DNA of 64,000 bases, from positions 22,598,168-22,662,167 of the forward strand of contig NC_092569.1 of the NCBI RefSeq assembly GCF_037975245.1, written 5' to 3'. Each line of letters starts with the position of its first letter. The first letter of the stretch is position 1. Below, piece after piece: positions 34,670 to 46,442 of this stretch. Source of the DNA: Apostichopus japonicus (Eukaryota; Echinodermata; Holothuroidea; Aspidochirotida; Stichopodidae). The translations under genes were made by a program, and so were the position numbers. The notes below the pieces were generated by a model. It did no database searches. It was not told the origin of the DNA and saw only the letters and a list, made by a program, of their open reading frames with translations.

Positions 34670-37600
34670 CTGGAAGGAAATTAGCAAATACTGAATGAAG
34701 GTATTTTCTTGTAAAATACGAAGTTTTTTTTCCTTTTTATATATACTGGACATTATTAAGTCACTTTAGGTTCGTTTGCTATAGTTGCCGGTTATAATTG
34801 CGTTTGTTATTTTGTTCGTTTAAGTTGGGCTTACGTTATATTTTTTTGTGGTTTCATATACGAGTTCTAAATTATCGTAAGTTTACAATATTGAACAAAG
34901 GAGTCAAGTTTGCGAATTTAACTGGAGCGGTTCCAATTCTGTCAATTCGTCTGGGACCTCATTTGAAAACATCGTTAATTATGAAAATATATTTCTTAAT
35001 GTCAATATTGTATTTATATTATTATTTATTTCCCTTCGACAAATATTAAATAATATAATATAATAATATAGTTGTGAGTGACAGATAATATAGTTGTGAG
35101 TGACAGATTAACAGAAATGTAAACGGTGCATTTGTTGAAGTGTTCACATTCGGCATTTTGTAAAATGTATAGTTTTGACTGTTCAATATATGCTAGGTGT
35201 TCAAATAAGAGTGAAAGAATTAAAGTGTTTGATTGTATCATTCATGTCATTATCTTCTCTCGTGATAACGTCTTATATTTCATACTGACGGATTAATTTA
35301 ATATGATATCAACAAACTAATAGTTTACCATATGATTAAACATTTCTAACGATAAGAAATACGGCAAGAAATGCTCTTTAAGAATGTAACACGTAAAATT
35401 CGTCTCGACTGATCTCTTAAAAAATGTCCGAATTATTTGATACTTTTGTTGTTATTATTGTAATATCATTGGCCTTTCAATCAATGTAATGAAAAAATAT
35501 TGCATGGTCAAATGAAACTTAATTTTCTTTTGTTTGAAAATGATAAAGTCGTTTTTTAAAGAAACTAATTTAATTCACTGTTTAATAACATATTTCAATC
35601 ACAAAGTAAGCTAAAATGCTGCAGCAGTTCTTAGGTTTCCAGAATGGTTATAATTTCTTTACGTTTTAAGCCCGACAAGGTCTGGGTGAAATTGCGAGAA
35701 AGCAGACGCTACTAACTATATAATAGTTGTTGATATGATATATCATGATGTTACAACAATATATCATTTTACCAACACGTGCTAAAGTGCAAAGAAAATT
35801 ATACAATGAGCAATACGCACGGGACTCTAAACTCGACGTCTAATACAGTTCTACATTGGTATCAACACTAGATTTATAACCTGACCTGAGAATATGTAAG
35901 ATTACAAATCCTAGAGTGTGATTATGACTACAGGTACTAGAATGATATTACGTAATAACTACAAGTCTGCGTATAATTGACATTAAGCACAATACATACC
36001 AGCATTTCCATCGTAGTCACCCAATGATAATTGGTATTTGTCTCCCTCGTTACTGATACTGAAAGATGAATATCGGCTGTGGTATGTTGATCCTTCCGTG
36101 TTTGTCTTTTCTATTAGAAGTTCGTAGTTTGTGTTTGTTTGTTTTGTCAAACTGTATATTTTGTCGTTGCCAATCCAATGGTCTCCTGTGAGAATTCCAA
36201 AACCGTTTTTGTACTCATTCCAGTTTTGATAAAAGTTGACGGAGCTACTTGTACGTCGTTGCAAAATCTAGAATGAGAATCAAAGAGTTTATCGGTTGGA
36301 GGTGAGTAATATATGAAAGATCTCATTTGTACTACATTAATTTAAGTAAATTAACTGGTGAAGGTTAACATCCGATTGGAGTTAAGCGATAGGAAGATGG
36401 ATCAATTTAATCAAATAATTTATTTATTTAATTAAAATGTTAGTGAACGAAGTCCTGTTATATGCGAAAATAAACAGTTAACATGGTAAAGTTTTTTTTT
36501 TCAATAGTTAAAACTTACTGTCCAACCACCACTAGACATTTCACAATAAACTTCAAAACCAGAACTTCCAGCGGGATAAATGGTATATGCTCCGTTATTT
36601 GTTCTGTTTGCTGCGTACAGATCAGAACAATCTATCGGTCCACTACGGGTACATGTGAGACCATCGCCTTCTAACCATTCGTTACAGTAACATCTACGGA
36701 CATCATTCCGCTCCTCGCAGGTTGCGTCTGCGCTACAACTGTAACTCTCACTTGTCAAGTTGTTACTGTTGCAAGTTATCCGTAAGGAACAGTCAGAATT
36801 AATGTATGATTCACCTTCCTGGGAATGATAAATGTTAAACGACATATTTCAGTGAAAGTAAAATCAATATTTATTTGGTACAACGCTTGATAACGCTCTT
36901 GGAGTAAAACTGAATTTCTACTATTAAATGGTCGTGAGCGTTTTATATATGTTAGGTAAAGTTCATCATTCTGGGTGTAATTGTTTTGGATGCCTTGTAT
37001 TTTGCTAGGTCTCAATTAGAAGACTTTTGCAAGAACAGGTAAAACCGAAATAGAAGTGAAAATCTATATCATCAATAATCATGAGAATTAATAACATATA
37101 AAATAAAAAGTAAGGTCAATCAATTGAAATCCAAGATTTTATGTTAAAGTGTACTTTTCATGTTATATATTAAGACTTGTGAACGGCATCAAATAAACTT
37201 ACTGCTAATACGACGCCTTCTTTTTCGACGTAACAGCCACATTGCTCTTGAGGTATGCAGTTGTCTCCAAGCACCATGTGGTTTTCTGGACAAAGACATC
37301 TCTCTGGATCCGCTGGATTCGGTATGACACAATCATTCGGATTCTCACAAGTTCTTTCACATGTATTGTCATAATTATCCTTGTTGGATGAGCACCAGGT
37401 AATGGGTAAATCTGCGGAAATTAATTCCACAACCAGTTAATCCTAGCTTGAAGTGTTAACTCGCTGTTGTGACATTACGTTATTAGATCATCGTGTTACC
37501 AACGTAATGCTCTGGCCGCTCAGAAGAATTGCTTATTGTTAACATAGGATTAAATGTAAGCGGGATTTTTTATAATTAAATTAAGGCTCATTCAACTTAT

Positions 37601-40600
37601 TCTTATTTATGTCACACATGCAAAATAATATGACAATTTCAAGTATTCGACTATGGGAATCTATAAATATTGTTGTGTATCATAATCATTTCCTCCATTG
37701 GAACTTTTCTTTCTGCATTCTTTAATTTTCGTTTTGACTACAAAAGTATGGAGAAAATCATTTAAAAAAAAGTCTAACCTGTTATTCCTTCGACAACACC
37801 AAGACTTGTTATAGAATAATTCCCCCATTCATCGGCAATGCGAAAGTTGTCGTATGTCAAGGAATATGACTGGCCTGCATAATTCTCTAGCTCGATGAGC
37901 AGCTGGTACCTCTTTTGGTTTATCAAGTGAGCTAACTTTTCATTACCAATCAGAAATTCACTGCCTAAGAAACCAATTCCGTTTTTGTATTCGTCCCAGG
38001 TTCGATTAAAACCGATGGATCCATCAAGACGTCGTTGTATGACCTGAAGAATTCAAAAGATAGGTAGACAACTAACGGATATACGTTGCATTATCTTATG
38101 AACTAAACCGTATAGCCAATACGTGCGGCTCACATCAAGTACGAATAGGATAGAACACATTTGTGATATTGTGTTGTATATTATGTTTATACATATTTAG
38201 AACACTACTATAGGTGTGCACAGAAAACAAGTTCTCTAATCGTACGAAAAGTCAATGTAATTACACTGAGTAGTTTTGTTTTGATATTCGGCTTCAAATA
38301 AACATACCTCGTACAAGGTATATCACCAAACACAATGTAAAACTAAAATGGACTGAAAATGCCAATGTGTCCTATAAAGTGTGTCTCGGAGGGTAATGTA
38401 TGTGATTGTAAGTGTTCGCGTCTTGAAATAGTTTACTTACTGTCCAACCTCCAGATGTAGTGTTTTGATCACAATATGTCTGAAATGGTTCCGGATACTG
38501 GTCAGGTTTAATCAGGTATACACCGGATTTGGCGTTGGTAGAAGAGCATTGGTTAAGTACTTCATGACAATCCCTTGGATACTCCGGAGTTTGGAATAGA
38601 AAATACTGCAAGTCTAGCACCAAAATATTGTAAAGAAGAAGAAGATCGTAAAACTGTTGCAGGTACAGTTCCATATGTTAAGAATTATTTCAAGAGAAAT
38701 ATAATATATGGCTACATTGCAATAGATTTGTTTTAACTACACAGTAAACATGACGTGGTAACTACCATGAACCATAAAAAAGGTATTCAAACATTTTCGG
38801 CTAATATTCATAGAGACTAATATAAGCAAGTATATTTTATTTGAAAAGAAAATCTGACGCAAAGAACTACCGTGAATCTGTGACGACATGGTCACAGAAG
38901 CAAACATGATTAGTAATAGCTTTCCTCGACAAGAGGGTATGATTTGGACCTATTTTCAGCTTACAACAATCTAAGGTTTATCAACACTGAACTGGGATTT
39001 GAAAGTGCCAAATTATTGAACAAGCCTACAGTATACAAAGTCTAAACAAAGTGCGTGTTTTGTCCCTTCTGTTACTGTTACTTGCCATTTAGCCTCTGAA
39101 GAAGATCCTTCTAGGATCGAAACGTCAGGCCAACTTACTTTGCACAAATTACTAACAAATATGAATAAATATAATCTGAACTATTTTTATTGCTTGAAAT
39201 AAATATTGACTAATGACTTGTATTTCTTTCAGTTTTATTATCGCTGAGTATCTATAATTTACCCCAATCAGCGCTAAAACTACTTCAATACACAGTGCAA
39301 GGAAATTATTGAGAATTGTAAATTATTATTTATCTTACAAATTGAAATAGGAGAAAGTACCACATATGAAGTACATCTAGATGGTTCTTTTCTATATTAA
39401 ACTTTTTCCAAATTATGATTTAGATAACAAATTTATGTTAATTGGTTAGCTTTCGGAAGTTTATATTAACCGTTACCCTTACAGAACGAAAACTTACTTG
39501 AATCGTTGACTCTTGTGCTTGACGATATCTGAGGTAACAAAAAATTAAGGAAATGTACGATTAAGCAAAGTACATTCTGAAGAAACAATATCGAGTGAAG
39601 AAGGTTGTACGAAGGTCAATGTATCACAAAAAACAGGCCATACGCCTATCTATTACACCTTCATTTTAACATATACTATCATTTTAAGTTTAAATATACA
39701 AAATAGAATTGAATAGCCTCTTAAAATACAATCTGATTTCGCTTTTGATTCAAATAAATGAACTATTTCCAACTTGACAATTATTATCGAAAAAGATGAT
39801 AAGAACGGAAAGAAAATTTCACATTCCAAAATCTAAGCAGTAATAGAATGTTTCGCAATCTTAATATTTCTTTAACATTGATTTTACTGCTTATAAGCAT
39901 AGCTTATATAAAAGTAGGTTTTATTGAATAGCTTTAATTGTTTCAAAATATGATTATATGTCTGTTTGCATGTCTTCTAATACTTCTTATTTATCATTAC
40001 TATACATAAAACAATCATAAGTCACCATACACTAACTTAATTAAACGATCATAACTACGATAAGCAGATGAAAGTAATAATTTCCTGTGCATTATGCTAA
40101 TTGAAATGTAAATGACATATTATATGAGAAAACGAAAAAAAACCTACAATATATAATTGAAAGAAAATTAAAAGTACAAACATCAGCATTATCCTAGTGG
40201 TGTTCGTATAGTAAGTTAAGTGCAATTATCTATAGCGGGAAACTTGATATATTATGCTAATGAAGTACTTATACACTGGGACAACGTGCAATTTACCCTC
40301 AAAAGCTTGAAAATAGCCAAGTTTTGAAAATATGCCCAAAAATAGAGCAACCACAATTGAAAATTCATCCGTTGTGAAGAAGAGTATTGTTTGTTTCAAT
40401 ACGTACAAGCCACTTGATTGACTTGGACAAGCATCAACAACACAATATATCTTTTTGTCTTCAACATCACAAAACACGTATACGTTTTACGCCCCAGCTA
40501 CTGAAGCTAATTGTCAACATTCGTTCGCCTGAAAGCTACAACTGTTGCAACAACTTTTTGCGACAACAACGTTTTGCTCATAGAAAATATGTCGATATTT

Positions 40601-43600
40601 TTAGAAATATTGTACTCAGAACGTATGCAATAACTAAGGCTTTCAATGTACACACATTAAGCAGAGTTATCTGTAACCTACAAAAACATTGAAAAAGTAA
40701 TATTTTATAATTTTATAAATAAAAAAAACAAGTTTAAGATCGGAGTAGAAAATATTTGGGCAAAGTGTAACACATGTATGACGATTCACGCTCAATCAAA
40801 ATAACCTCATGTATAATAAAAAAGACAAGTTAGCGTATCCATAACGAAAACTGTTTTGATTACCCTTTGTCTACATCAGCAAAAGCGGATACTCTTTTGG
40901 CAACTTTACGTGTACTGTATCTATTTAAGACAGAACACCATTCTTGAAACCCCCACAACATCCCCGTGAACCCAGCTCCCATGAAAACACATCCTTGTTT
41001 ATAACAAAACGTGCATGAATATTTGTTTTTTACCTTTCGTTGGCGTAATTCTCTGAGGTATCCTAAATCAAGGATAACACATAATATCATAACGACACAT
41101 ATTTTTCTTTTCTTCCCTTGATATAAAAGGAAGTGTCATTTGACGCCTGTACGCAAAGCTTTGTATGAAAGAAAGTAAGATACTACATTGAAGGAGGAAA
41201 TAATTCAGATATATTGCATAAAATGCCTGATCCGTCTAATTCAGTAAAACATCACATTTATCCTATTGAATATAACACATTAGAATTAGTTAGTATTTTA
41301 TTTGTTCATTGGTTCACGACAACTCTTACCTGGTTTACACGTGCTGAGATTATCCGATAACTCGTTAATTAAGTATGTTGGGAGAAAGAAGCTAATGATA
41401 TACCAGTCGTGCAAAAATTCTTCTCTAAAACGATATTTTTGTCAAAGTATTTATTATAAAATCTAAGTGTTAGAGTAAACGATATCTGTTAACTTTAAAG
41501 GAAATGATAGGTAACTGTTCAACAACCACATCAAATTTCAAATATAACTTCTTGTAAAACAATCTATAGATTTTCTGTCAAGTTATATCCATTTTGAAAA
41601 TTCTTGGCAATCAACATCATCTGGATTCCCTCAAAACAACAGGATTTTGAATAATAGCCGTTCTTGTCTACGTGATCACGTGTTGTATGGTAACATTTTC
41701 CATATTTTTTTAAATTATAGACTTTGCAAGGAAGAAACAAGGAAATGATTGATACAAGCCTGTCTTGTCGACAACGTGGCAAAAAAAGCTCTGAATCATA
41801 AATTATAACCTTTCTACAGTGTTGTTCTTTTAAAAAACAGAATCAGGAAATTTAAAACGGAAACGCAAAGCGTGAAGGCATACGAATTTATTCATTGTTT
41901 TGTCTGGGATGATTGAGTAATGTTAATAAACAAGTCTGTTTACTATTTTCCTTTATCTTGACATTGGTTTGGTACAATTAAAAAAAAAAAATCTTGGAAT
42001 GAATCTTTTTTTATTATTGTGGGTTAGTCGACGATCTTTCTGATGTTATAGGCAAAATTTCAAAACTAACAACGTTTCACAGTGACTTTTTTGTATTATA
42101 CTTTATTCTCAATTTCTTATCACTTTTCATAACATTTAGGTTAACATTTTCGTACTTTATTTTTAGTTTTAAAGCGGTGTTTCGTGCAAACTTGTTACAA
42201 ACATGTTGGCTATTGGAATAACTATATTTAGTTGATGATTATTACATTGGTAGCGTCAAAATCATCCATATGATAAACGCACATGACCGAATCGAAAATA
42301 TTATTAACAGATGCATGTGTAATACAATACAATGATCGCCAGAAGGAAATAAGACATTGGAGAACAATCAGTGTTACCTTAACCCGGAAAATCGTAAGGG
42401 AAACAATTAAAATTAAGAGGTTGATACATTTTAAGAAGGAGTATTAAGATTGACATTGCTTGGTCATGAAAAAAAAAGTTTCAAGACAAAATACAGAATT
42501 ATTAAGATAAACATTTTGTACATCAAACTATTATAAACGATGTTTCAGTATTGAGCTAGTACAAAAAAGGGGTTACTTTGCTTACAAATATTGGTTGCCT
42601 AATTACCTGTATCAAATATAAGGTGTGTTGGGGATGTTTGGCAAATAATTGTTGATCCTTGTAAGATACATTCGTTTCCTCTTGTGTATTTGCATGATGA
42701 ACTGATCAATATTTATTCGTTCGTAGGCCTACGTGCCTGTTTTGAATAGTGTATTACATAAATGCGTCTATTCTGTTATGTTTTACAGATACCTGCACAG
42801 AGGACAAATTTGAAAGTTGTTGTCAGATATACATATATTGTAATACTTAACATATTAACACTTTTGAGAACGAGAATTTGAAAGTGCTTGGAATTCTCTA
42901 ATTTTGAATTGATCTAGTACTGTTTTTGTAGTGTAAACTTGGTTGTTAAATATTGCAAACATAAACTGTTACAATACTGAGGTTTTCTTAGCTCGTTTTG
43001 TAAAAAAAAGAAAACATTTAAGCTACACTGCGTAAAGCTGCCATTTTTATGTACACGAAAAACCCATCATTACATTATGTTCACATATTAAACGTCTGTT
43101 TATTAGGAATTATGCTTCTTTCAAATATTAAATCCAACAGATTGATAATATCAGTATAAAGTTGTAAATATAGCAAGTTGGATATTAAACTGATTCAAAA
43201 GTTTATTTATCATTTCTGTATGCATATTTATTCTTTAAAAAATCAAAAGCTAAAATTGATCTATTTTTTCATACTAGTTGGGCAGTCATTTTGACGGAGA
43301 GATATATTTTGTATCCGGAAAATATGAAAATTTTTATAAATCGACAGAACAAATTGTCATCGTGAAGGAATAACTTCACAAGTTGTTTAATGATATTGTT
43401 ACTTGTTCTATACATTTTTATTTTAAGCTTCATGCGATATTTTCTTTGATTAACAAATTATTGGTTAACAAGTTAACCATAAAGTCATTTTTCCTAGCGT
43501 AGGTTAATGGATACTTAATCATATGTAGCGTTTTGAAACCCATATGCTCTCGTTACAAGACCGTTTAGGTTTCTTGTGAAACAATTTATAGAGTTTGTGT

Positions 43601-46290
43601 AAATTTATATCCATTTTGAAAATTCTTGGCAGTAAAACCTCGTCTAGACTCAATAACAACAACACGATTTTGAAAAATAGCCGTTCTTGTCTACGTGATC
43701 ACGTGTTGTATGGTAAAGTGTTCAATAGTTTTAATGAAAGACTTTGCATGAAGAAACGAGGATATGATGGCTTCAAGCCTGTGTTGTCGACAACGTGGGA
43801 AAATAGTTCTGAATCATAAATGACAACATTTCTACAGTTTTGTTCTTTTAAAAAACAGAATCAGGAACTTTACAACGGAAACACACAGCGAGGAGATATA
43901 TACATTTATTTATGTTTTTGTCTGGGATGATTGAGAAAAGTTAATGAACAAGTCTGTGTTGCTGTTCTACTTTTTCGTGACATTGTTTTGGTAAAACTTT
44001 AAAAAAAAAAACTTTCTTAGCATGAATCTTTCTTTCTTATTGTCGGTTAGTAGACGCACTTTCTGATGCTACCGTCACAATTTCAAAACTAAAAACTTTT
44101 CACATTGATTATTTTTATTTATACTTTATTTCCTATCACTTTTCATAACATTTAGTCTATAATTGTCGTACTCTATTTGTATTCTTAACGGAAAGTTTCG
44201 TGCAAAATTCTTACATGTATGTCGACTATTTAAATATTCACATTTAGTTGATGATTATTACATTGACATGCGTTAAAAATCATTCCCATGGTTAACGCAC
44301 ATGACCGAATCAAATACATTTTTAACAGATACATGTGTAATACGATGCTATGACCGCCAGAGGGAAAACAAATCATTGGAGAACATACAGTGTTACTTTA
44401 ACCCGCAAAATAGTAAGGGGAACGATTGAAATTAGGAGGTTAATACGTTTTAAGAAGGAATATTATGATTTATATTATACATATATTTACATTGCTTGGT
44501 TATGAAAAAAAAAGTTTCACTATGAGCTACATAATTATTAAGATAAACTTTTGTACACTAATAGAGACGATGTTTCAGTATAATGCTAGTATAAAACGGT
44601 GATACTTGGCTTTTAAATATTGATTGCCAAATTACCTAAATCAAATATAAGGTGTTCTGGAGATGTTTGACAAATAAAATAGTTGTTGATCATTTTAAGA
44701 TACATTCTATTTCCTCTTGGGTATTTTTTATGATGAACTGATCAATATATATTCGTACGTACTTGCCTGTATTGAAGAGTATGTTACATTAATGCGTTAA
44801 TTGTGTCATGGTTTACAGATACCTGCCCAGCGAGCAAATATCCAAGTTGTTGTCAGTTATAAATTGTATTACTAAACATATTAACAATTTCGTGATAAGC
44901 CAATTTTAAAGTGTTTTGAATGCTCTTCGATGAACTGTTACAATACTGAGGTTTTCTTAGCTCGTTTAAAAAAACAATAATTAATTTGCGTAAAGCTGAT
45001 ATTTTTATGTACACGAAAAACCTATCAATACTTTAGTTTTGACATATTAAACTTCTGTGTATAAGAAATTATTTTTTGCGGAATACTAAATCCAACATAT
45101 TGATCATATCAGTATAACGTTGTAAAAATAGCAATTTAGTAATTAAACTTATTTAGAACTTTAATTATCATTTCCGCATGCATATTTGTTCTTTTAGAAA
45201 ATCAAAAGCTGAACTTTATTTATTTTATCATACTAGTTCGGCAGTAAGTTTGACGGAGAGATAAATGTTGTATTCGTAAAATATGAATTATTTTATGAAT
45301 TGATGGAACAAATTGTCATCGTGAAGGAATAACTTCTCAAGTCCTTTCTTGACATTGTTACTTGTTTTATACCTTCGCATTTTAAATTTCATCCGATATT
45401 TTCTTTGATAAACAAATGATTAGTTCACAAGTTAATCATAACGTTATATTTCTTAGCAAAGGATAATGGATATTCAATCATATGTAGGGTTTTGAAACCC
45501 TGATGCCCTCGTTACAAGACCGGCTGTGCACTCAATATGGACGAGAAACTTGTTGTATTATAAACAGAATTAAGCGAATTTGAGATATATATAAGTGATA
45601 ACATTTAGACATTTTTTTGTATATATGTTTCAAAGTTCTTCTCCAAAGATATTCGTCTTGATTTTTAATAGTTAAGCCTCTAAAAAGACATGTCAAAGAG
45701 AGATGTTCTGCCTAGTAAAATTCTGTTGTAGATTTTCTTTTTACGCGTTTGTTTGATTCTCAAAAAATCAATGATGTAATTCATAATTATTAGGTATCAA
45801 CTAATGATACAGGATTGACAGTACGAATAGTGGGGCTATCAGCAGAAAATATAAGGGCAAGATAATAAATGCAATAAAGTAATAAATAGAGATAATTGTG
45901 TGCAGAATAATGCTCGATAACGCACAACATTTACAAAAAAAAAACATATCTCAATTTCAAAAAAGTTACAGTTGAATAGAGCCGATAGCTCACCAATCGT
46001 AATATTCTCTACAAATACTCGAGGTAACAAGTCAGCGCAGATAGACCGTTGTTATATTTTATATGTAGAAAGAAGTGCAGGAATTTGTTAATTTGAAGTT
46101 AATGAAATACTGAGTACCAAATTGTAAATCAGTGAAAAAAATTATACAAGTAAAACAAATCAATTCAATTTTACTTTGAAGAAATTAATTTCATTTTATT
46201 AATATTTTAGAGACTTACCCGAAAACCATTTGAGTTTAAAAGCAGCAACACCGCAAAGACGAAAAAACATTTGCTTCGAAGTTCTGCCAT
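34167..46290 (-). CDS. Secreted fibrinogen-related mosaic protein, copy 2 (intact, nine exons, 613 aa)
   Basis: Exons: 46219-46290, 41034-41062, 39498-39528, 38441-38605, 37779-38043, 37203-37411, 36519-36818, 36000-36267 and 34167-34669. They total 1,842 nt and one open frame, with every junction in matching phase. Domain order: signal peptide; about 20-residue linker; first FBG lacking its C-terminal block; TIL; TILa and EGF-like; complete second FBG with a long Tyr/Cys/Asn-rich insert after GGWWY. TIL-TILa pairs occur in zonadhesin/FCGBP-type secreted proteins, and FBG domains in ficolin/tenascin-like recognition and matrix proteins. An extracellular binding role is therefore likely, but the ligand is unknown. 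The fibrinogen calcium motif HDQDND is present. The divergent plus-strand paralogue starts 5.6 kb away. Exon 2-3 choice is the least certain part. Confidence 0.8.
34354..34483 (+). repeat. AAT/ATA trinucleotide microsatellite inside coding exon (copy 2)
   Basis: AAT/ATA/AAC runs that on the minus strand read mostly TAT, TAC, TGT, CAT and AAT codons with no stop. It is the longer allele of the two segmental copies. Confidence 0.85.
36000..36267 (-). CDS. Copy 2 exon 8: middle of second FBG (absent from copy 1)
   Basis: 89 codons plus one base, acceptor TTCTAG and donor GTATGT. ILQRRTSSSVNFYQNWNEYK, GDHWIGNDKIYSL and DYDGNA are FBG motifs. It fits the second FBG between exons 7 and 9. Confidence 0.9.
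36519..36818 (-). CDS. Copy 2 exon 7: TILa-EGF and start of second FBG
   Basis: 100 codons, phase 0-0; TILa (EGESYINSDC), EGF-like, then the FBG start ending SSGGWT. Confidence 0.9.
37203..37411 (-). CDS. Copy 2 exon 6: TIL domain
   Basis: 209 nt; TIL cysteine pattern, ending GCYVEKEGVVLA before GTAAGT. Confidence 0.9.
37779..38043 (-). CDS. Copy 2 exon 5: middle of first FBG
   Basis: 88 codons plus one base; same FBG core motifs as copy 1. It ends in phase 1, the phase needed both by the TIL exon and by the FBG-end exon. Confidence 0.9.
38441..38605 (-). CDS. Copy 2 exon 4: start of first FBG
   Basis: 55 codons, identical in protein to copy 1, ending SGGWT at the donor. Confidence 0.9.
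39093..39137 (+). other. Retroelement hairpin motif (copy c)
   Basis: Duplicate of the motif at 19,775-19,820. Confidence 0.5.
39498..39528 (-). CDS. Copy 2 exon 3: 31-nt micro-exon
   Basis: Sequence as in copy 1 (YRQAQESTIQ), with a GTAAGT donor and TTACCTCAG acceptor. Confidence 0.55.
41034..41062 (-). CDS. Copy 2 exon 2: 29-nt micro-exon
   Basis: Reads DTSENYANE plus two bases, between CTTGATTTAG and GTAAAA. Confidence 0.5.
41330..41360 (-). CDS. Candidate 31-nt micro-exon (copy 2)
   Basis: Counterpart of 22,008-22,038 in copy 1; same splice motifs and one substitution. Confidence 0.3.
41565..45515. repeat. Internal ~2-kb tandem duplication in intron 1 (copy 2)
   Basis: Units at about 41,565-43,590 and 43,590-45,515, both near full length. 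This is the same arrangement as in copy 1, so it predates the 19-kb duplication. Confidence 0.75.
46219..46290 (-). CDS. Copy 2 exon 1: signal peptide
   Basis: 24 codons, MAELRSK then FFVFAVLLLL, with a GTAAGT donor. The same frame stays open upstream to an ATG at 46,467, but the internal Met gives a proper signal peptide at the N-terminus and is preferred. Confidence 0.75.
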
Positions 46291-46435
46291 TGATCCAAAA
46301 CGAAATAGAGAAAAAAAAGGTGCACAAAATAAAGGAGATACTTGCTGACCTTCTGAGACAGTGACAGAAGTAATGAACGTGAAATCGTTACACAAGGAGG
46401 CACCTTCATACGTACGGATGTCCAATTGCACCACG

Positions 46436-46442
46436 TTATATA
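46436..46442 (-). promoter_or_regulatory. Candidate TATA box, copy 2 gene
   Basis: Same element and spacing as in copy 1, about 147 nt upstream of the ATG. Confidence 0.25.

Noticed and set aside
43595-43819. Plus-strand ORF in intron 1 of copy 2
   Set aside because: Its tandem relatives at 22.3, 24.3 and 41.6 kb are interrupted by stops and indels; no domain.
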